Source: Aureobasidium sp. EXF-3400 (lineage: Eukaryota; Ascomycota; Dothideomycetes; Dothideales; Saccotheciaceae). From it: 64,000 nt of DNA. Made by a program: the position numbers and the translations under genes. How positions within the stretch are numbered: the stretch's first letter is position 1; each line of letters opens with the position of its first letter. Below the pieces are notes generated by a model. The model was not told the origin of the DNA, made no database searches, and was given only the letters and a program-made list of their open reading frames with translations. Of this stretch, positions 1 through 11,875 are shown piece after piece. The stretch lies in assembly GCA_024195585.1 (NCBI GenBank), contig SWBL01000039.1, positions 1 to 64,000 of the forward strand, read 5' to 3'.

Positions 1-122
1 CAGTGGTCAGCACACCCGACCTGGTATCCTAAGTTCCTATTCGTTACCTACTCGCTTACCTAAGTTCCTAAAACTCTCTCTCGAGGGTCGGGAGGTCGCT
101 GGTTCGAATCCGGCTCACGGCG
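1..122 (+). tRNA. tRNA 3' part, probably with intron; 5' end outside window
   Basis: The T arm is clear: stem GCTGG, loop TTCGAAT, stem CCGGC (98-114). An acceptor strand TCACGGC and discriminator G end at 122, and a T5 run at 132-136 can stop Pol III. The D loop (CAGTGGTCAGCA) is at the window edge. CCCGA near 16-20 can pair with TCGGG at 88-92, which leaves the canonical 5-nt variable loop AGGTC. Between them lies about 65 nt, so a long tRNA intron is inferred. The anticodon is ambiguous (TGG or GGT readings) because loop position 33 is not a clean T. This could also be a decayed tRNA. Confidence 0.6.
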
Positions 123-861
123 CTCTATATCTTTTTGGGCCTGTGTTGCACATTTTTTTGATGCTGAGGCTCGTGTGAAGTTCCTTGTACTCTGCATTCT
201 TGTTTGATCAAGGAGAAGTTGCACCCGACTTCGCAAGCAAACTTCACGCATCACGACGCGCTGCAAGACTCTGAGCTGCTTCCCGACTCTATCGACACAG
301 CGCCTTCAACCTTGGTTTTGGAACGAGCCAATCTGTCAAAACGGCATTTCCGTTCAACAGACGCGTTCCTGCACTGTTCGCCTCTCTCATGCCACCTCGC
401 CATTGTCCCTTGTCTGCACGAGAAACAAGACACGGGAAACACGCCGACTACCTCCATCTCACGCTCGTCCGTACAGCCCTTCCTCAGCGACATAGACGTC
501 TCGTCGTCGCGTCCCAAGCTACGGCCACCGTCTACACAGCGCCTTCTATGACAACCAACCAGCCCATACCTCGAGACCATGTTCCTACTCCGTTGCGTCT
601 TTCACGCCCTGATCGTGACCCACCCTCTTCCCTCCCACAAAGCGAACGAGCGACTCTCTCGCTATCAAAAGGCACAATGGTGTCCAGAAGAGAGATGTGT
701 CCAGGAAGAGCCGGAGTAGACGATACTCTCAGTTGTTGCTACTGTGTTTCTGAATACTATCTTGCATTGCGATCGCTACTTGCAACTCTATGTTTGCAGT
801 CTGAGACAAAGAAAAAACCAACGCTGATGCCAACCTCCATAACTCCGTACGCCGAACCTCC
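123..861. other. no supported gene
   Basis: Several overlapping open frames on both strands read as low-complexity S/T/R/P text without start context or splice sites. I see no coding gene here. The stretch is spacer between the tRNA and the 3' end of the minus-strand ORF. Confidence 0.4.
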
Positions 862-1650
862 TTACAACATTCTCGTGAACCCGAGCGCGGACTGGTGCCC
901 TGCTTGTCTGGCAGCAGCAGCAGCACCGTCATCGGTAGCAGTGGTAGCCACCTGGGCCAAGGCATCCAACCTCGACAGGTCCCTGCCCTGTTCGACATCT
1001 GGCCAGCTTCTGAACCATCCCACGTCTTCCATCCTGACCTTGGAAAGCTGGTCAGCGGGGGCTTGCGCCTCGAAGGTTGTCTGCGTTGGAGGCTCGCGGG
1101 GCACCGGTCTGTCAGATTGCTCCCCTGGAGAAGGGGAAGTGGAGCTTGGTTCTCCAGGCTGGGGGCGTACCATCTGCCTCATCCGATCGACCCCCCTCTG
1201 GATTTGGATCGCCCTTTTTCTCATTTTGCACAGTATTATGCGTATCGCCAGCTCAGAACGTCCAAGGCAGGCGGCTGTTTTGCCGTGCCGCCATTGGCTT
1301 TCTGCAGCACACAAGATAAACTTGAGCACATCGGAGCTGCAATTCTTGCCTTGGTGTGCAAGAGCCCCTGGTACGCCCCCGTTGTTGATGTCGGCAACCA
1401 CGGCGTTGCTGGATGTGATGCCTGCCGGCCATGTGAAGGCTGGATCGCGCATCTCAGCAGACAGCTTCTGAAGTTGCACTTGCATCCTGATGGCATCAGG
1501 AGTTGTCGGCGATCTGCGCCTCTCCCTCTCAGTTCCATTGATCGGACCTGGTGTCTGACGTCTGCGTGCTGGAGTACGGTCTCCAGCACGAGCAACAGCT
1601 GCTGTAGATGCTGAAGCTCTACCGTTGATTGGTGTGAAGGTGGAAGGCAT
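862..1650 (-). CDS. hypothetical protein, 262 aa
   Basis: Single open frame starting with a true ATG at 1650. The N-terminus is basic and Ala/Arg/Pro/Thr-rich. A middle segment (about residues 100-165) has hydrophobic and Cys residues and could fold. The C-terminal third is Pro/Ser-rich, then acidic/Ala-rich. No domain was recognised and no convincing intron was seen. It is the longest frame in the first 3 kb and its residue composition is protein-like, but an unspliced orphan of this length could be spurious. Confidence 0.4.
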   Translation of the reverse strand: MPSTFTPINGRASASTAAVARAGDRTPARRRQTPGPINGTERERRRSPTTPDAIRMQVQLQKLSAEMRDPAFTWPAGITSSNAVVADINNGGVPGALAHQGKNCSSDVLKFILCAAESQWRHGKTAACLGRSELAIRIILCKMRKRAIQIQRGVDRMRQMVRPQPGEPSSTSPSPGEQSDRPVPREPPTQTTFEAQAPADQLSKVRMEDVGWFRSWPDVEQGRDLSRLDALAQVATTATDDGAAAAARQAGHQSALGFTRML

Positions 1651-3469
1651 TTTGAGATGAAGGTTGTTGGTGTTGAAAAGGTAAGAGTATAGGGTAAGAG
1701 TAAGGTATAGTACAAGGTATATGGATCAGGGGTACGAGTGTTTGATCTCTTCGGAGTAGTCCAAGAGAAGTCAAGATCGAGACATTTCACAGAATTTTAT
1801 AGGAATGATGCCATGCGGGAATGACTGATACTGCCTCTCCCAAAGCGCAGTTGCCTGGCCCCTTCCAGGTCAGTGACTCCCAGAAGATCAGGCTCATCGA
1901 ATACACGGACCTCCTGGAAACTCTCGAGGTATATACCTTGGTTCTCACTGGCCCATTCTCACTCTCAAACGGTATCATGCTTTTCTGCAATGATCTACAC
2001 TCACGATCTGCTGCCTGGAGCATCTCCATACTATCATCTTTCGCGGATCGGCGACCGTTCCGAACAATGACTGACAGCGGACGACTTGGCCGCTTGGTGA
2101 GCAAGTATCCTGTCACTCCTATACAAACAAAGTTTCGATCCACCACCTGTGCGCTTTGAATTCTGAACGCCTCATGAAACTGGCCAACGGATCAGATCTT
2201 CCCAAGCCGTATCCAGTAAGCCTCTCTCTGGGAAAACAGTCACGACCATAATCAACGCAAGAAAGGCAGGGCATACAGAGTCATTGGCTGAGCGCAAACT
2301 TGGCACTGACAACCTAGTCGCAATTACTACAGATAGTCTCATCATCGTTGAAATACAGATCTCTTCTTACCCTCTGGCCCAAGGCCATTCTCGTGATATA
2401 TACAATTTCCAAAAATGCGCACGTACACCGATTTTGATACACCATCTCAAGATCCTTATCTTATCTCCACAAAGATCTCGGATCTTGCATTGATAATCTG
2501 ATTTTACCCGATTCACTCACACTCTATCGATTTCGCCTTTATCCTGACTTTCTCATTTCTATCGTCTTCTGTTGATCGCACAGATCCAGGCACAGGCACA
2601 CTCACAGAATCGAGATTTAGTTTGTGGGGACTGTGCGAGAGCGAAAAAGGTTAATTGTGGGTTGGAGGAGGGAAAGCTTGGAGGTGAGAGAGTTTACGGA
2701 AGTAAGGCGGGATTAGAAGTCAGATGTGGGTAGCGTAGACAGCAGTGACCAAAGTTGAGAGGGTTATGCTGGGATGAATATTGGTTTATATGTGTAGGTT
2801 TGTCAAGCGAGGGAAAGTCACGGGTTGGGCTGCTGATCTGCGAAAGGGAGTGTGAGAATGTATGTGACTATTCTTTGACCATGATGGAACGCCTCGACAC
2901 CCCATCTACCTGGTTTTATCTGCCAAGTATCTGTATACTGGTGGAGGATATTCAGATAATGTTATTATTGTGATGGGTACTCAAGCCAACTCCGTTGATT
3001 ATGTAAGTGCGTGCTGATTGCTCCTTCCACCAGACCATGGAGTTTGGATGTCCAATGTTCGCCATCGACCATGCGCCAACATCAGCTTCTTCGATCTCGA
3101 ACCGATTTAGGCAAGTGTCATCCGTCTTTCGGGTATGCTTGATCCGATCGCTGAGCTTTGGTGCTTAAGAATGCGCGTGGTGTAGGTGATCGGGCTTCGA
3201 GATCGAATAGTTCGGTAGCGACGATAGGCCCTGAACGTCCCGGTGTGGCGCGCAAACTCCGATGACTATTCAGGTACCCGCGGCAAACGGAGATGAAGCT
3301 TCCGTGTCGGGCGAACGAACACCTGAGGCTTTCCCGAAAAGCCTCGATACCAAGAAAGAGAGAGCGGCAGTATACAGTTCTACTGCTTCTTCCCACATGG
3401 CCAGGTGTGTGTATCCTTCTCTTTCTCCAACTTTCCATTTCAAGTCCAACCTTTCTAGGAAGCCGGATG
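1651..3469. other. intergenic, no supported gene
   Basis: Only short frames with no start context or splice sites. The part nearest 1651 is the likely promoter of the minus-strand ORF, and 3000-3469 lies downstream of the Myb-like gene. Nothing else was seen. Confidence 0.4.
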
Positions 3470-5368
3470 TTATGTCTCAGCTGCTCCTCTTATACCCTCC
3501 TCTTCAACCCCATCACCATCGGCAAGATCTTGTTGATCATCGTCCGACCCGGGAGAAACACCATCATCTTCTCGCATATCTTCGGCTTCGATCTCTTCTG
3601 CTTTTGCCTTGCATGCTGCAGCGGAGAAGCCACTGCCGACTTTACTCGAGATGAACCGCCAGCGGTCGTTGTCGTAGTCTTGTATCGCTGTGCGCAGACG
3701 TTGGATCTAAGTTAACGTTAGCAACCTGGCATGACAAAAGCTTGTTGTGTGCATTGGTAGATCCCCGCGTGTCGTAGTGTGGTGTTCCAGATTCTTCGAA
3801 TAGGATCGAGAGTGTGCTGCACTACCATCCATGTGGGAGACGGCTGTTGGTCTGGTATGTGCATCGGAGATACGGATTTACGACAAGCTCGGGAGTATAA
3901 CCGAGTAGGAAGGAGGCGAGATAATTGGTGTGCACGTCCTTGAAAGTATTGAAATTCTCGAATGTGTCACGGAGACGAGGTTCGGTGCCAGGACAAACGC
4001 GCTCATCCGCCCATGTAAATATGCCGTCTTTTGGTACCAGGTGCAGAGATCATCCTTCAGTTCTAGAGCCCCCGATCCATGCTGCGGTCAGCCGGTCATC
4101 GTTGAAGCTTATACCTGGCAAGAATCCGTTGTCGCATCTCCGCAGGTTCGATGTCGCCTTGATAAGAGGCAGATGAACGTGTCGTGAAAAGTCTGGGAAG
4201 CACTCTCTTTGTCGGCCTGCGGATGCGCGTGCTGTCCAGTGGTCCAGTACAGAAGGGTAGTACTGAAGAAGAAAGGAAACGTATCACTTACCATATCGTC
4301 ATTCCACAGAGTAGTCTTCGCCTTGAGCTTCGTACAGTATCTGACCTGTAACGTGCCGGCACTGCGGCCTGGGAAGAACTCGGCGATCTGCTTCCAGGTC
4401 AAGTTCTTGGACTCTTTCAGTCTCACGAGTAGCGCATCGTCTTCTCGGGTAAACTTGAGCTTCGGTCCTTTCGGTCTTGCTGCGGGTTCTGGCATTCCCT
4501 CTTTTCCGACCATACTAGGCGGTCCTGGGTCGTTCATGGAGAGTTCGTCTTCACCGTGCTTGGTTCTTTTGAGCGTGGGAGAGTGGGGTGGCATATGATG
4601 ATGGTGGTGCTGGTTGGTGCTCAAGACTTTGTCGGGACTGTGTGGTTGTTGTAACTGTAGTTGATGTGTGTCGCTCAGAGGTGATCGGTCTGTAGAAGTT
4701 GCTTGTGGGAGCCGCGGAGCGCGGAACTGAAACGGAGACATCTGGTTCAAAGTTTGATGCCCATTCGACGCCATCATGGCAGGCATGTTAAGACTCAGAT
4801 GATTGTTGTAGATTGGAGACTCTTGGGTGCTCGATTGGAAGTCGTCGGCACGGCTCCTTTTGCGTGATAACGGTTCCGAGTGATCGTACTCTGAAGGCCT
4901 CCTAGAGTCTTCGTATCGAGTCGAACCGCTCAGTTGACTTGAGATCGAAGTCGCGATACTGTTTCTGTCCTGGGTATGGTGTGGCATACTGGTGTTCGGC
5001 TGCGTGATCATAGTAGACTGTAGCTGTTGATGCAGAAGATTATACTCTGATTGCATAGATAGCGGGTAGTAGGACGGCGATAACGTCGAGTAATCATGGT
5101 TCAGGTATCCATGTCCGTACATTGCACCAGATGATTGATCCTGTTCCTGACCGTCTTGCCCCTCCGCCGCCGACCCTCCATACTGGAACGTGTAATTGTC
5201 GTAAGGATTCGCCAGGGCTGCGGTAGTCTTCAAGCCACTGAAGTAAACAGGATTAATCGAACGTGCCCCAGCTTCGTCGACCCCCAATGGTCTTTGGAGA
5301 AGCGCCAGGATGTCGGATGGGAATGGTCGCTGTGTGTTGTGTCTCGCCTCAATGATGTAGGTTATGGT
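3470..5368 (-). CDS. Myb/SANT DNA-binding protein (5' end unresolved)
   Basis: Two coding segments are supported on the minus strand: 5368-4292 and 3706-3470, joined in phase 0. The join rebuilds WNDDM|IQRLRTAIQDY, which continues one SANT-like repeat (LKFTREDDALLVRLKESKNL, then TWKQIAEFFPGRSAGTLQVR) directly into a second (DRWRFISSKVGSGFSAAACK). This is a two-repeat Myb-type DNA-binding region of the kind found in fungal nuclear regulators. The upstream 270 residues are Gln/Ser/His-rich and disordered, with an NLS-like SRKRSR. The C-terminus is acidic and stops at 3470. The intron (4291-3707, 585 nt) has GTAAGT, a perfect GCTAAC branch site and TTAG. A good acceptor (TACAG) before 5368 implies an upstream start exon that I could not locate. 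Targets are unknown. Confidence 0.75.
3822..4165 (-). pseudogene. protein-like frame inside the long Myb intron
   Basis: Within the 585-nt intron, one minus-strand frame runs about 114 codons with a single internal TGA (4052-4050) and ends at TAG (3824-3822). It reads as structured protein: segments such as NGFLPGISFNDDRLTAAWIG, GIFTWADERVCPGTEPRLRD and NYLASFLLGYTPELVVNPYL. The internal TGA sits where a Trp (TGG) would fit. It has no ATG. It may be the remnant of an inserted gene piece, or an alternative cassette exon. The family was not identified. Confidence 0.35.
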
Positions 5369-8300
5369 CTGTACAGGGGGGAGTAAATAAGGTTGAATCC
5401 AGACATAAGGCTTGGTGGGCAGCTTGACAGCCTTAGGGAGAGCGCCGCTCACCTTAATACTTTGGGAAAGCTTACAAACCTAGGGACCAATGACTAGCAT
5501 GAGTTCGATCAAATGTGGCTAAGCGATGCAGTAATTGCCACAGTCGTGGGGCATGTATATTGATGAAGAGGATGTGCAAGAGCGGATTGGCCGATGCGAG
5601 AACGTAGGAGAACTGTCCTTCAGCTTGATACCGAGGAAGCATGCACAATGAAGTATTTGCCGATAAATTGCTTGGTTCGAGGATTGCAGCGACGGCAAAT
5701 TCATTTCGGCCATGCGCCGCTTCTGCCCTGGACGGTGCCAATGGCTAGAGGATTTTGACTTCGCTGCTATACTCGGCGCGTTGTGGCCGCTGCGAGCATC
5801 ATACCCTGGCTGGCTGTCCTTGTCGGAACGTGAAACATGGGCACAAACGGGCATCGTGCTGCAACTGAGCCACGCAAGACAGCGGCTCGGTTGTGCTGCC
5901 ACACGACAATCATCATGCTGTGATTCGAGAACACGACGAGCCCAGTCCAGGTTGTGTGGAGAAGCTTAAGAAGCGAAAAATGTGGCTGTGACGGAGGCTA
6001 TGACGATCCAGGAAATAGAAAGACGAACATGCCCCTTTGACATGCGAACAGCTAGTCCCAAGACTTACATGATCGACTCTGCTTGTACGGGATCCAGACC
6101 TTGGTCTCGCGGATTCCGAATAGCCCTCACTCCAGGAGCTATGACACAGTGGTTCGAACTTTCCCTGGTCGGTCGGACCTGGCAGCGGTCGGCTAGCACT
6201 TGCCCAATGGTCATCGGCTCAACCAAGATTGAAGCTGAGGGCGGACGAGAATTGACGATTATGCAGATACCCGAATCAGATCACCCCATGTGTCGCACCG
6301 TGATCGGGGCGGGACGATCTGAGAGCCAATGGCGTCGGGGATGGCGCCATGACGGTAGGCAGCACAACGAACTGGGAGGTACAAGTGGACAAGAGGAGGT
6401 CACTAAGTCTGGAACAGGATATGGCCCGTGATAGTTCTGTCAAGAGAGGTAATGTGGCTGCTTTGATCGCGTGGCAACGGGGCTCTCAAGGAAAGAAGAC
6501 GGGAGAGCCCCAACTCGCGTGGCCGGCGACTGTCGTCTCGCTTGGGATTTTCCCGGTCCATTCGGCAGCTGCGACCACGACCATTTCGACCAACCCGAAA
6601 TTATTCTTAGACATTGATTGCCGGCTGCAACAATGACCTCTTTGACGAACACCGCAAGATGCTTCCATTTCGCCACAACATGGCAATCTAGATTGCCCTT
6701 ACGATATCTGCCGTGTCGCATCCTCCCAAGGATCAACGGCTGACCTGCAGACGCGATTTTTCGGCAGCTTCTCCGTGCGTTGTCCTGACCGTTTTCTGCT
6801 CGGCACATCCGTAACGCGAACGTCTTTCACGTCTGTCACCCAACCAAACCAGTGCGAATCGTTCCCGTCAGCCAACCCTTTTTGGTCGTCTCCATTGTGC
6901 TCTGGAGGCTGACCCTGACTAAATCTACGCCTCCAAAGGGTAATGCGATCAACAAGATCATGGAAGCTTACCTTTGATTAATCGGACGGGTCCAGGCACA
7001 CGGGCGGTTGCCCAATGTTCGAGTCGTGGTTCATGCGACATCGCTAGGATCATGTTCCTCCCTGTGGCTAGGTAATTAGGTGAACCTCGAGTGCACGAGC
7101 AGAGGTTTCGTCGAAATCACTTTCTCACTCTGATGACAGACATCACCAGACTTTTTAATATGAGCTAACGCCGAGATTATCTCGGCCACGGCCGCCCGCT
7201 CCGCGTACATCGTATACCATGTCAATGTACCACTCTTTGCATAGTCACCATTCAATCACCGAGCTTGTTACAGAGATCAGCAGTATCCACAGTTTGTAAG
7301 TCACGCACCGACAAGTCCGCACAACGCCGTTGCAGGAAATGAACCATAATTTCTTGGTCGAGTCGGACAGTTTCCGAAAACAGGCCCAGGACTTTTTTCC
7401 AGTATCCGGTCGCAAACTGCATTTAAATCGTCGATGGGTCACCGACTGCTTGGCAGAGCGGAACAGGTTCACCGGTCGACGGGGGCGCTGCGGTGAAGCT
7501 GGTGCTGGAGCTAACGAACGACAAGCCCTTGAAAGACCACTTTTGACTTTCTGGCTGTCATACTCAGGACATGCTCTCGAACTCTCAACGTGTACTATCA
7601 TCTTTACTACTATGCAAGCTTCGAGGGATGCGACTATGAGAATGTCGGATCTCTGAACCGTCAGGGCAGATATGCACGTCGCTGACCAACAGACGCACTT
7701 ACGAGAAACTTTCGTGTCGTCGCGACTGAGTTTGTGGCTAAGATTCGGCTTGCAGAGAGCGACCCAGGCTGGTGAGAGGCTCTCATACTCAGAACGGACT
7801 TCCACCGAAGGACATCTTTGAAAGTTTGCCTTTCCGAAAGTCAAAGTCAGCACATTCCGAAACCATACTTCAGCAAACCCGCTTTCTGTGATCTAGACTT
7901 TCGCAAGGAAGCTGTCAACAAGATGTTATGTTGCCTGTCAAGCATGCGCTATGAACGACTGCACGAAGACGTTATGACATCTCCTGAATCGATTTCCTTT
8001 TCGCCCTGACCCTGCGTTCATCAATCCTTGGAAAAGCTTCTCCTCGCGTACGCTCCTACGCTCTTCACAGGATTCATCCTTCGTCTGTATGGGTATCGCA
8101 ACCATGCTCTCAACTCTCAAGCTTCTAGCCAGAGGACTACCGTTTGGCCGGGAATCTCGACTACTTGCCTCTTTTGACTACGTGTTGATGATCAAGTCGA
8201 CTGATGCTTGGCAGGAGCGACTATCCTGTCATGGCGGCTAATATGACATAGGGCACGTCTCAGACGTGTCGCGTATTGTACAACGTATCGCATCACGATC

Positions 8301-10589
8301 ATGATTGTCACCTCTTCATCGACGGCGTGTCTGAAGCTGTCTCAGTACTTCACCCGCTCAACTGCGCACTTCAATATTCTATCGCCACATCCTTCGCTCT
8401 CTCGAATTCGATGTATTCTCAGCTGCATGCTTCGTATCGTGCATCTGCGATTTCTCGTAAAAAGAAACTGATCTGGTTTAGCCCTGCTCCCGTACCAACG
8501 CCCAAGCACGTAATCCAGACCGCCTCGCGGCTTCGGAACATTAGGGCTACGTCTTGCTAGTCACCAACGATACTTTGCATAAGAGTTGGCGGTTATCTTC
8601 AAAAAGCGTAGCGCTGGCCTGGCCATACCTTTGGAAGCCCCGGCGAGTCAACAACAGTCATGGAAAAGCAGGACCCAGCAGCGAACATGGGCCAATCGCG
8701 AGTTATGCCCAATATACGGTTAGGGCGGTCCTTTGCGACAGTTACGAAGAGAGCCAGTACGAGTTATAGAGTCGCGAGAGGAGGTATCGGATAGACAATT
8801 CTTCGCGACAAGGTCAACTATGCCTGAGCTTAATGGGATATCTCGAACGTCATGCTCAGGCAATCAGTCTCGACAACTGACCTCCAAACAGTCCCCAAGT
8901 CCTTCGTGGAGAACCTACACCCTTGCCACACTCGCTCACTGCCGCTTGGTGTACATTGAACTTGCCCATTCGTCCCATCCTTCGCTCCAACTCTCGTACA
9001 ACAACTCGTCTCTGGTTGGTCCCACTCAAGCAAGACACTCGGCTTCTCTTTCGGTGAGATATTCCGTCCTGCTTGTTATCGCAGGCACCAAAGTTACTCG
9101 CCATACCAACCCAGGCGGCATCGGTCTTGCGAATAGGTCTGGGCTCGTGCATGAATCGCGACAACAGAAGTGGCTGGTTCATCTAGTCGCGTGCTACTTG
9201 TCTTCGCTTCTTCATTTGTGACCTCACATACGCAACTCTGGTTTGCTTTTGTTGACAATTGAACAGTTCAGTTGCGATATCGCCAGATACAGTCCGTGCC
9301 GAATCTCTGTCTCTCATCGCTGCCCTCCACGTCTCCGTATCTTCACGGTAAATTTAGGCTCTTCTTGCAGAGTATGAACGTCATGGGCTGTGTCAACCAC
9401 CGTCAATTTGTTACCCTCCGCCGACCGTTCATATTCGATCAATAAGGACAGGCGCATCCATACCGTCAAGTCCAACTCTTCCCGACAGCATCGAGCCGCG
9501 TCCCGATCTACGCATGATGAAGCAAGAGATGATAACATGCTTTCGAGAACAATGACGACTATAGCCAAAATGAAAGATTGGAGATGCTAGACCCCATATT
9601 CATGCCGTCCAAAAGCCTTTCTTGAGTGAATACTCAGGCTTGGATCAGTGACACCAATGCGCCAACGCAAATCCGAGTTCACAAGTCAAATTAGTGTACG
9701 ACTGTAGTGGACACATGCCCTCAGAGGCTTCTTCTGATTCTCTGAGTCTCTGAGTCGGGGTCCAGCACTGTATGTCTTCCAGGAGGTGTTCAGCGAGGGT
9801 TCCGGCGCAAAGAAAGTCCTGTGTTGTCAAAAGAGTGCACCATTTCTCGGAATACACGGCAATATCTTTAGAGACCTCTTGAAGTTCAAATCGACCTTCG
9901 GCGCACGAGCCTGTACCACTAGTGGCACCTCTGAGCCAAGCTGGCTCCCTCTCGGCCGCGACACATCGGGAAGCACGGTAGCACCGGACACGGTGTGGAC
10001 ATACCTTGGCAATCGACCGCCATCCGTGGTTGCCGCGTGAGACCGACTCTCTCGATCCACAAGGCCATACTGTTTCAGTCTCAGGCTCATCTTGACCTGT
10101 TCCGAATCGCCTTGACCTCGAGCCACAAGCACGAGCATCCGCACAGTACCACTGTGGCGCTACCTTGCTGATCAGTAGTTCAACGTGGGTTTAGAATAAT
10201 TTCAAAAGATCTCTATTGGGCAAAGCCACCGGGTCCATTGGTACGCCATACTAGACTTGATGCAGGACGTAGGTTGATCGGAAGCAGCGGTGTCGCACAT
10301 CCGAAAATCTGGTTCAACGACGTCTTGATTGAGACAGGCTACTCCTGCCTTTCTGTTGACAGCTGGAAGCCACTTTGCCAAGTCCATCGTGCACCTTCCA
10401 CAATGGTAAATGCAGACGGATTGTGTATGAACACCCACCACTTGGTCCAAACCCCAGTTCGGGTCCTTTTGGATCATTCGTGGACTACCCAAGGAGGTGA
10501 GGCAGCATAATTTCCGCATAAAGTGTTTGTGATTCTAGCCTGAATTATCAACTCTACTGTTTATATAGGTAAGCCGGCCACTCTGACAC
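5369..10589. other. gene-poor stretch, about 5.2 kb
   Basis: No frame has a convincing start, splice structure or domain on either strand, although base composition is close to that of the genic parts. The part next to 5369 must hold the promoter and first exon of the Myb gene. The longest frames (5982-6431 plus, 7245-7853 minus, 8733-9221 plus, 10202-10519 minus) read as random text. It may contain very old, decayed genes. Confidence 0.4.
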
Positions 10590-10663
10590 CACGATATCTA
10601 TACACGATATCCAAACACGATATCCATACACGATATCCATACACGATATCCATACACGATATT
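10590..10663. repeat. 13-bp tandem repeat, about 5.7 copies
   Basis: Unit CACGATATCCATA is repeated from 10590 to 10663. The first copy has a C-to-T change, the second ends in AAA instead of ATA, the next three are perfect, and the last is truncated to CACGATATT. Each unit holds the palindrome GATATC (GATATT in the last). It sits at the border where the AT-rich island begins. Confidence 0.9.
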
Positions 10664-11290
10664 ACTACCGATTTATCTCTCTAGCTAATAACACATTCTA
10701 GAATTAGTGGATCTCCCTTTAACGTTTATACGTACCTCATGTCTTTTTATGGCGTAATACTACATAGAGAAATATAAGTCACCATCATAATAAGGAGGTT
10801 CGTTCTATAGACTTGAAATAGTATTCTACTAATAAGTAAGCAAAACAAGAACTTATTTAAGTTGCTAAGGCTTTATTGGCATATCAAGTTTATGTTCGTT
10901 ATAGTCTTGACATAACTAGAGGCTTAGTCGTATCACAGGTCTAGTACAGAATCATCCACCTGTTTTAGTAAGCGTTAATAGTTATTCTAGTAGAGTGGCA
11001 TTCTATCGGTTGCTTCGCGTTAGTATAAGGGTTTTTGGCTATACATTTATATACCTTGGTCTTGATATATTCAGCAACATTCTAGAGAGATCTATAGACG
11101 GTTTACACACTGATTTAACTGGATTAGCATTTCACAGATAGCGTGAGGCTTTATAGGTAGGGTTAGAGTCGTAACAATGCATTTTAGGGGCCAGATTATA
11201 AGGTGTTATAGGTGTTCGTTAGACTTGAGCCGACGAATTGTTTATCAAGTTTTCCTATAGATAACCTTACTGTTTAGAAGTGTTGGCACT
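10664..11290. repeat. AT-rich island, probable RIP-mutated transposon relic
   Basis: Composition shifts sharply to AT with many TpA steps, and all six frames are full of stops, many of them TAA/TAG. In filamentous ascomycetes this pattern is the usual footprint of repeat-induced point mutation on transposons. No terminal repeats or recognisable transposase/reverse-transcriptase motifs survive, so the element class cannot be named. Confidence 0.4.
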
Positions 11291-11875
11291 CTGTCTAGCA
11301 AATTATGTGTTGAAATGGTTCGATGTATGTAATGGAATCATGAAATGTGAAATTTAGGCATTTAAGCGGTTTGGCATACACAGACGACAGTAGTAGTTCG
11401 GACAAATACATAAAGACAATGAGCAAACTTTTTTGTTCTAGAACTTTCTCATGTTTATTTAACGACCATAGAGTGTTCGACAAGGATTTCCACCGACCAA
11501 CGGTGGCACACCCTCGGCACGGTACGTAGTTATGCTGCACAGGCACAACTTTTGCAGGTATGCAGGTCCCAATCAGCCAAGATGGAAGCCCGACCAACGC
11601 CGTCCGTGATCGTTAGCTTCCTCTTGGTGCAGATCTTGATGCAGAGAGACAGTTGGCGCGTGGTATGTCACTGCATCGTGGCTTTTGAGCATAGCAAGCA
11701 TAACCGGGAGCGAGTGTCACAACGTTGAGCTGGAAGGGTTCATCTCAGTGCCGGTCACATACATCTAGAGGCATGCAGGTGTGTGGCAAGGTTCTAAGCT
11801 CCTGCATGTGTTCTTCGAAACAGTATGCATCTGCTCGTTGCAATGCTTGAACGACTTGCCAGGAGGCTTGATACT

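Noticed and set aside
389..1471. 360-codon plus-strand frame
   Set aside because: Low-complexity S/R/P text without domain or splice context. It overlaps the better minus-strand frame at 862-1650 and looks like its shadow.
5369..5452. N-terminal extension of the Myb protein to 5452
   Set aside because: The first codon is GTG, an in-frame stop lies just upstream, and a strong acceptor (TACAG) before 5368 indicates this is intron sequence.
10590..10663. Possible CRISPR-like array
   Set aside because: The units are 13 bp, directly adjacent with no spacers, and the genome is eukaryotic. It is a simple tandem repeat.
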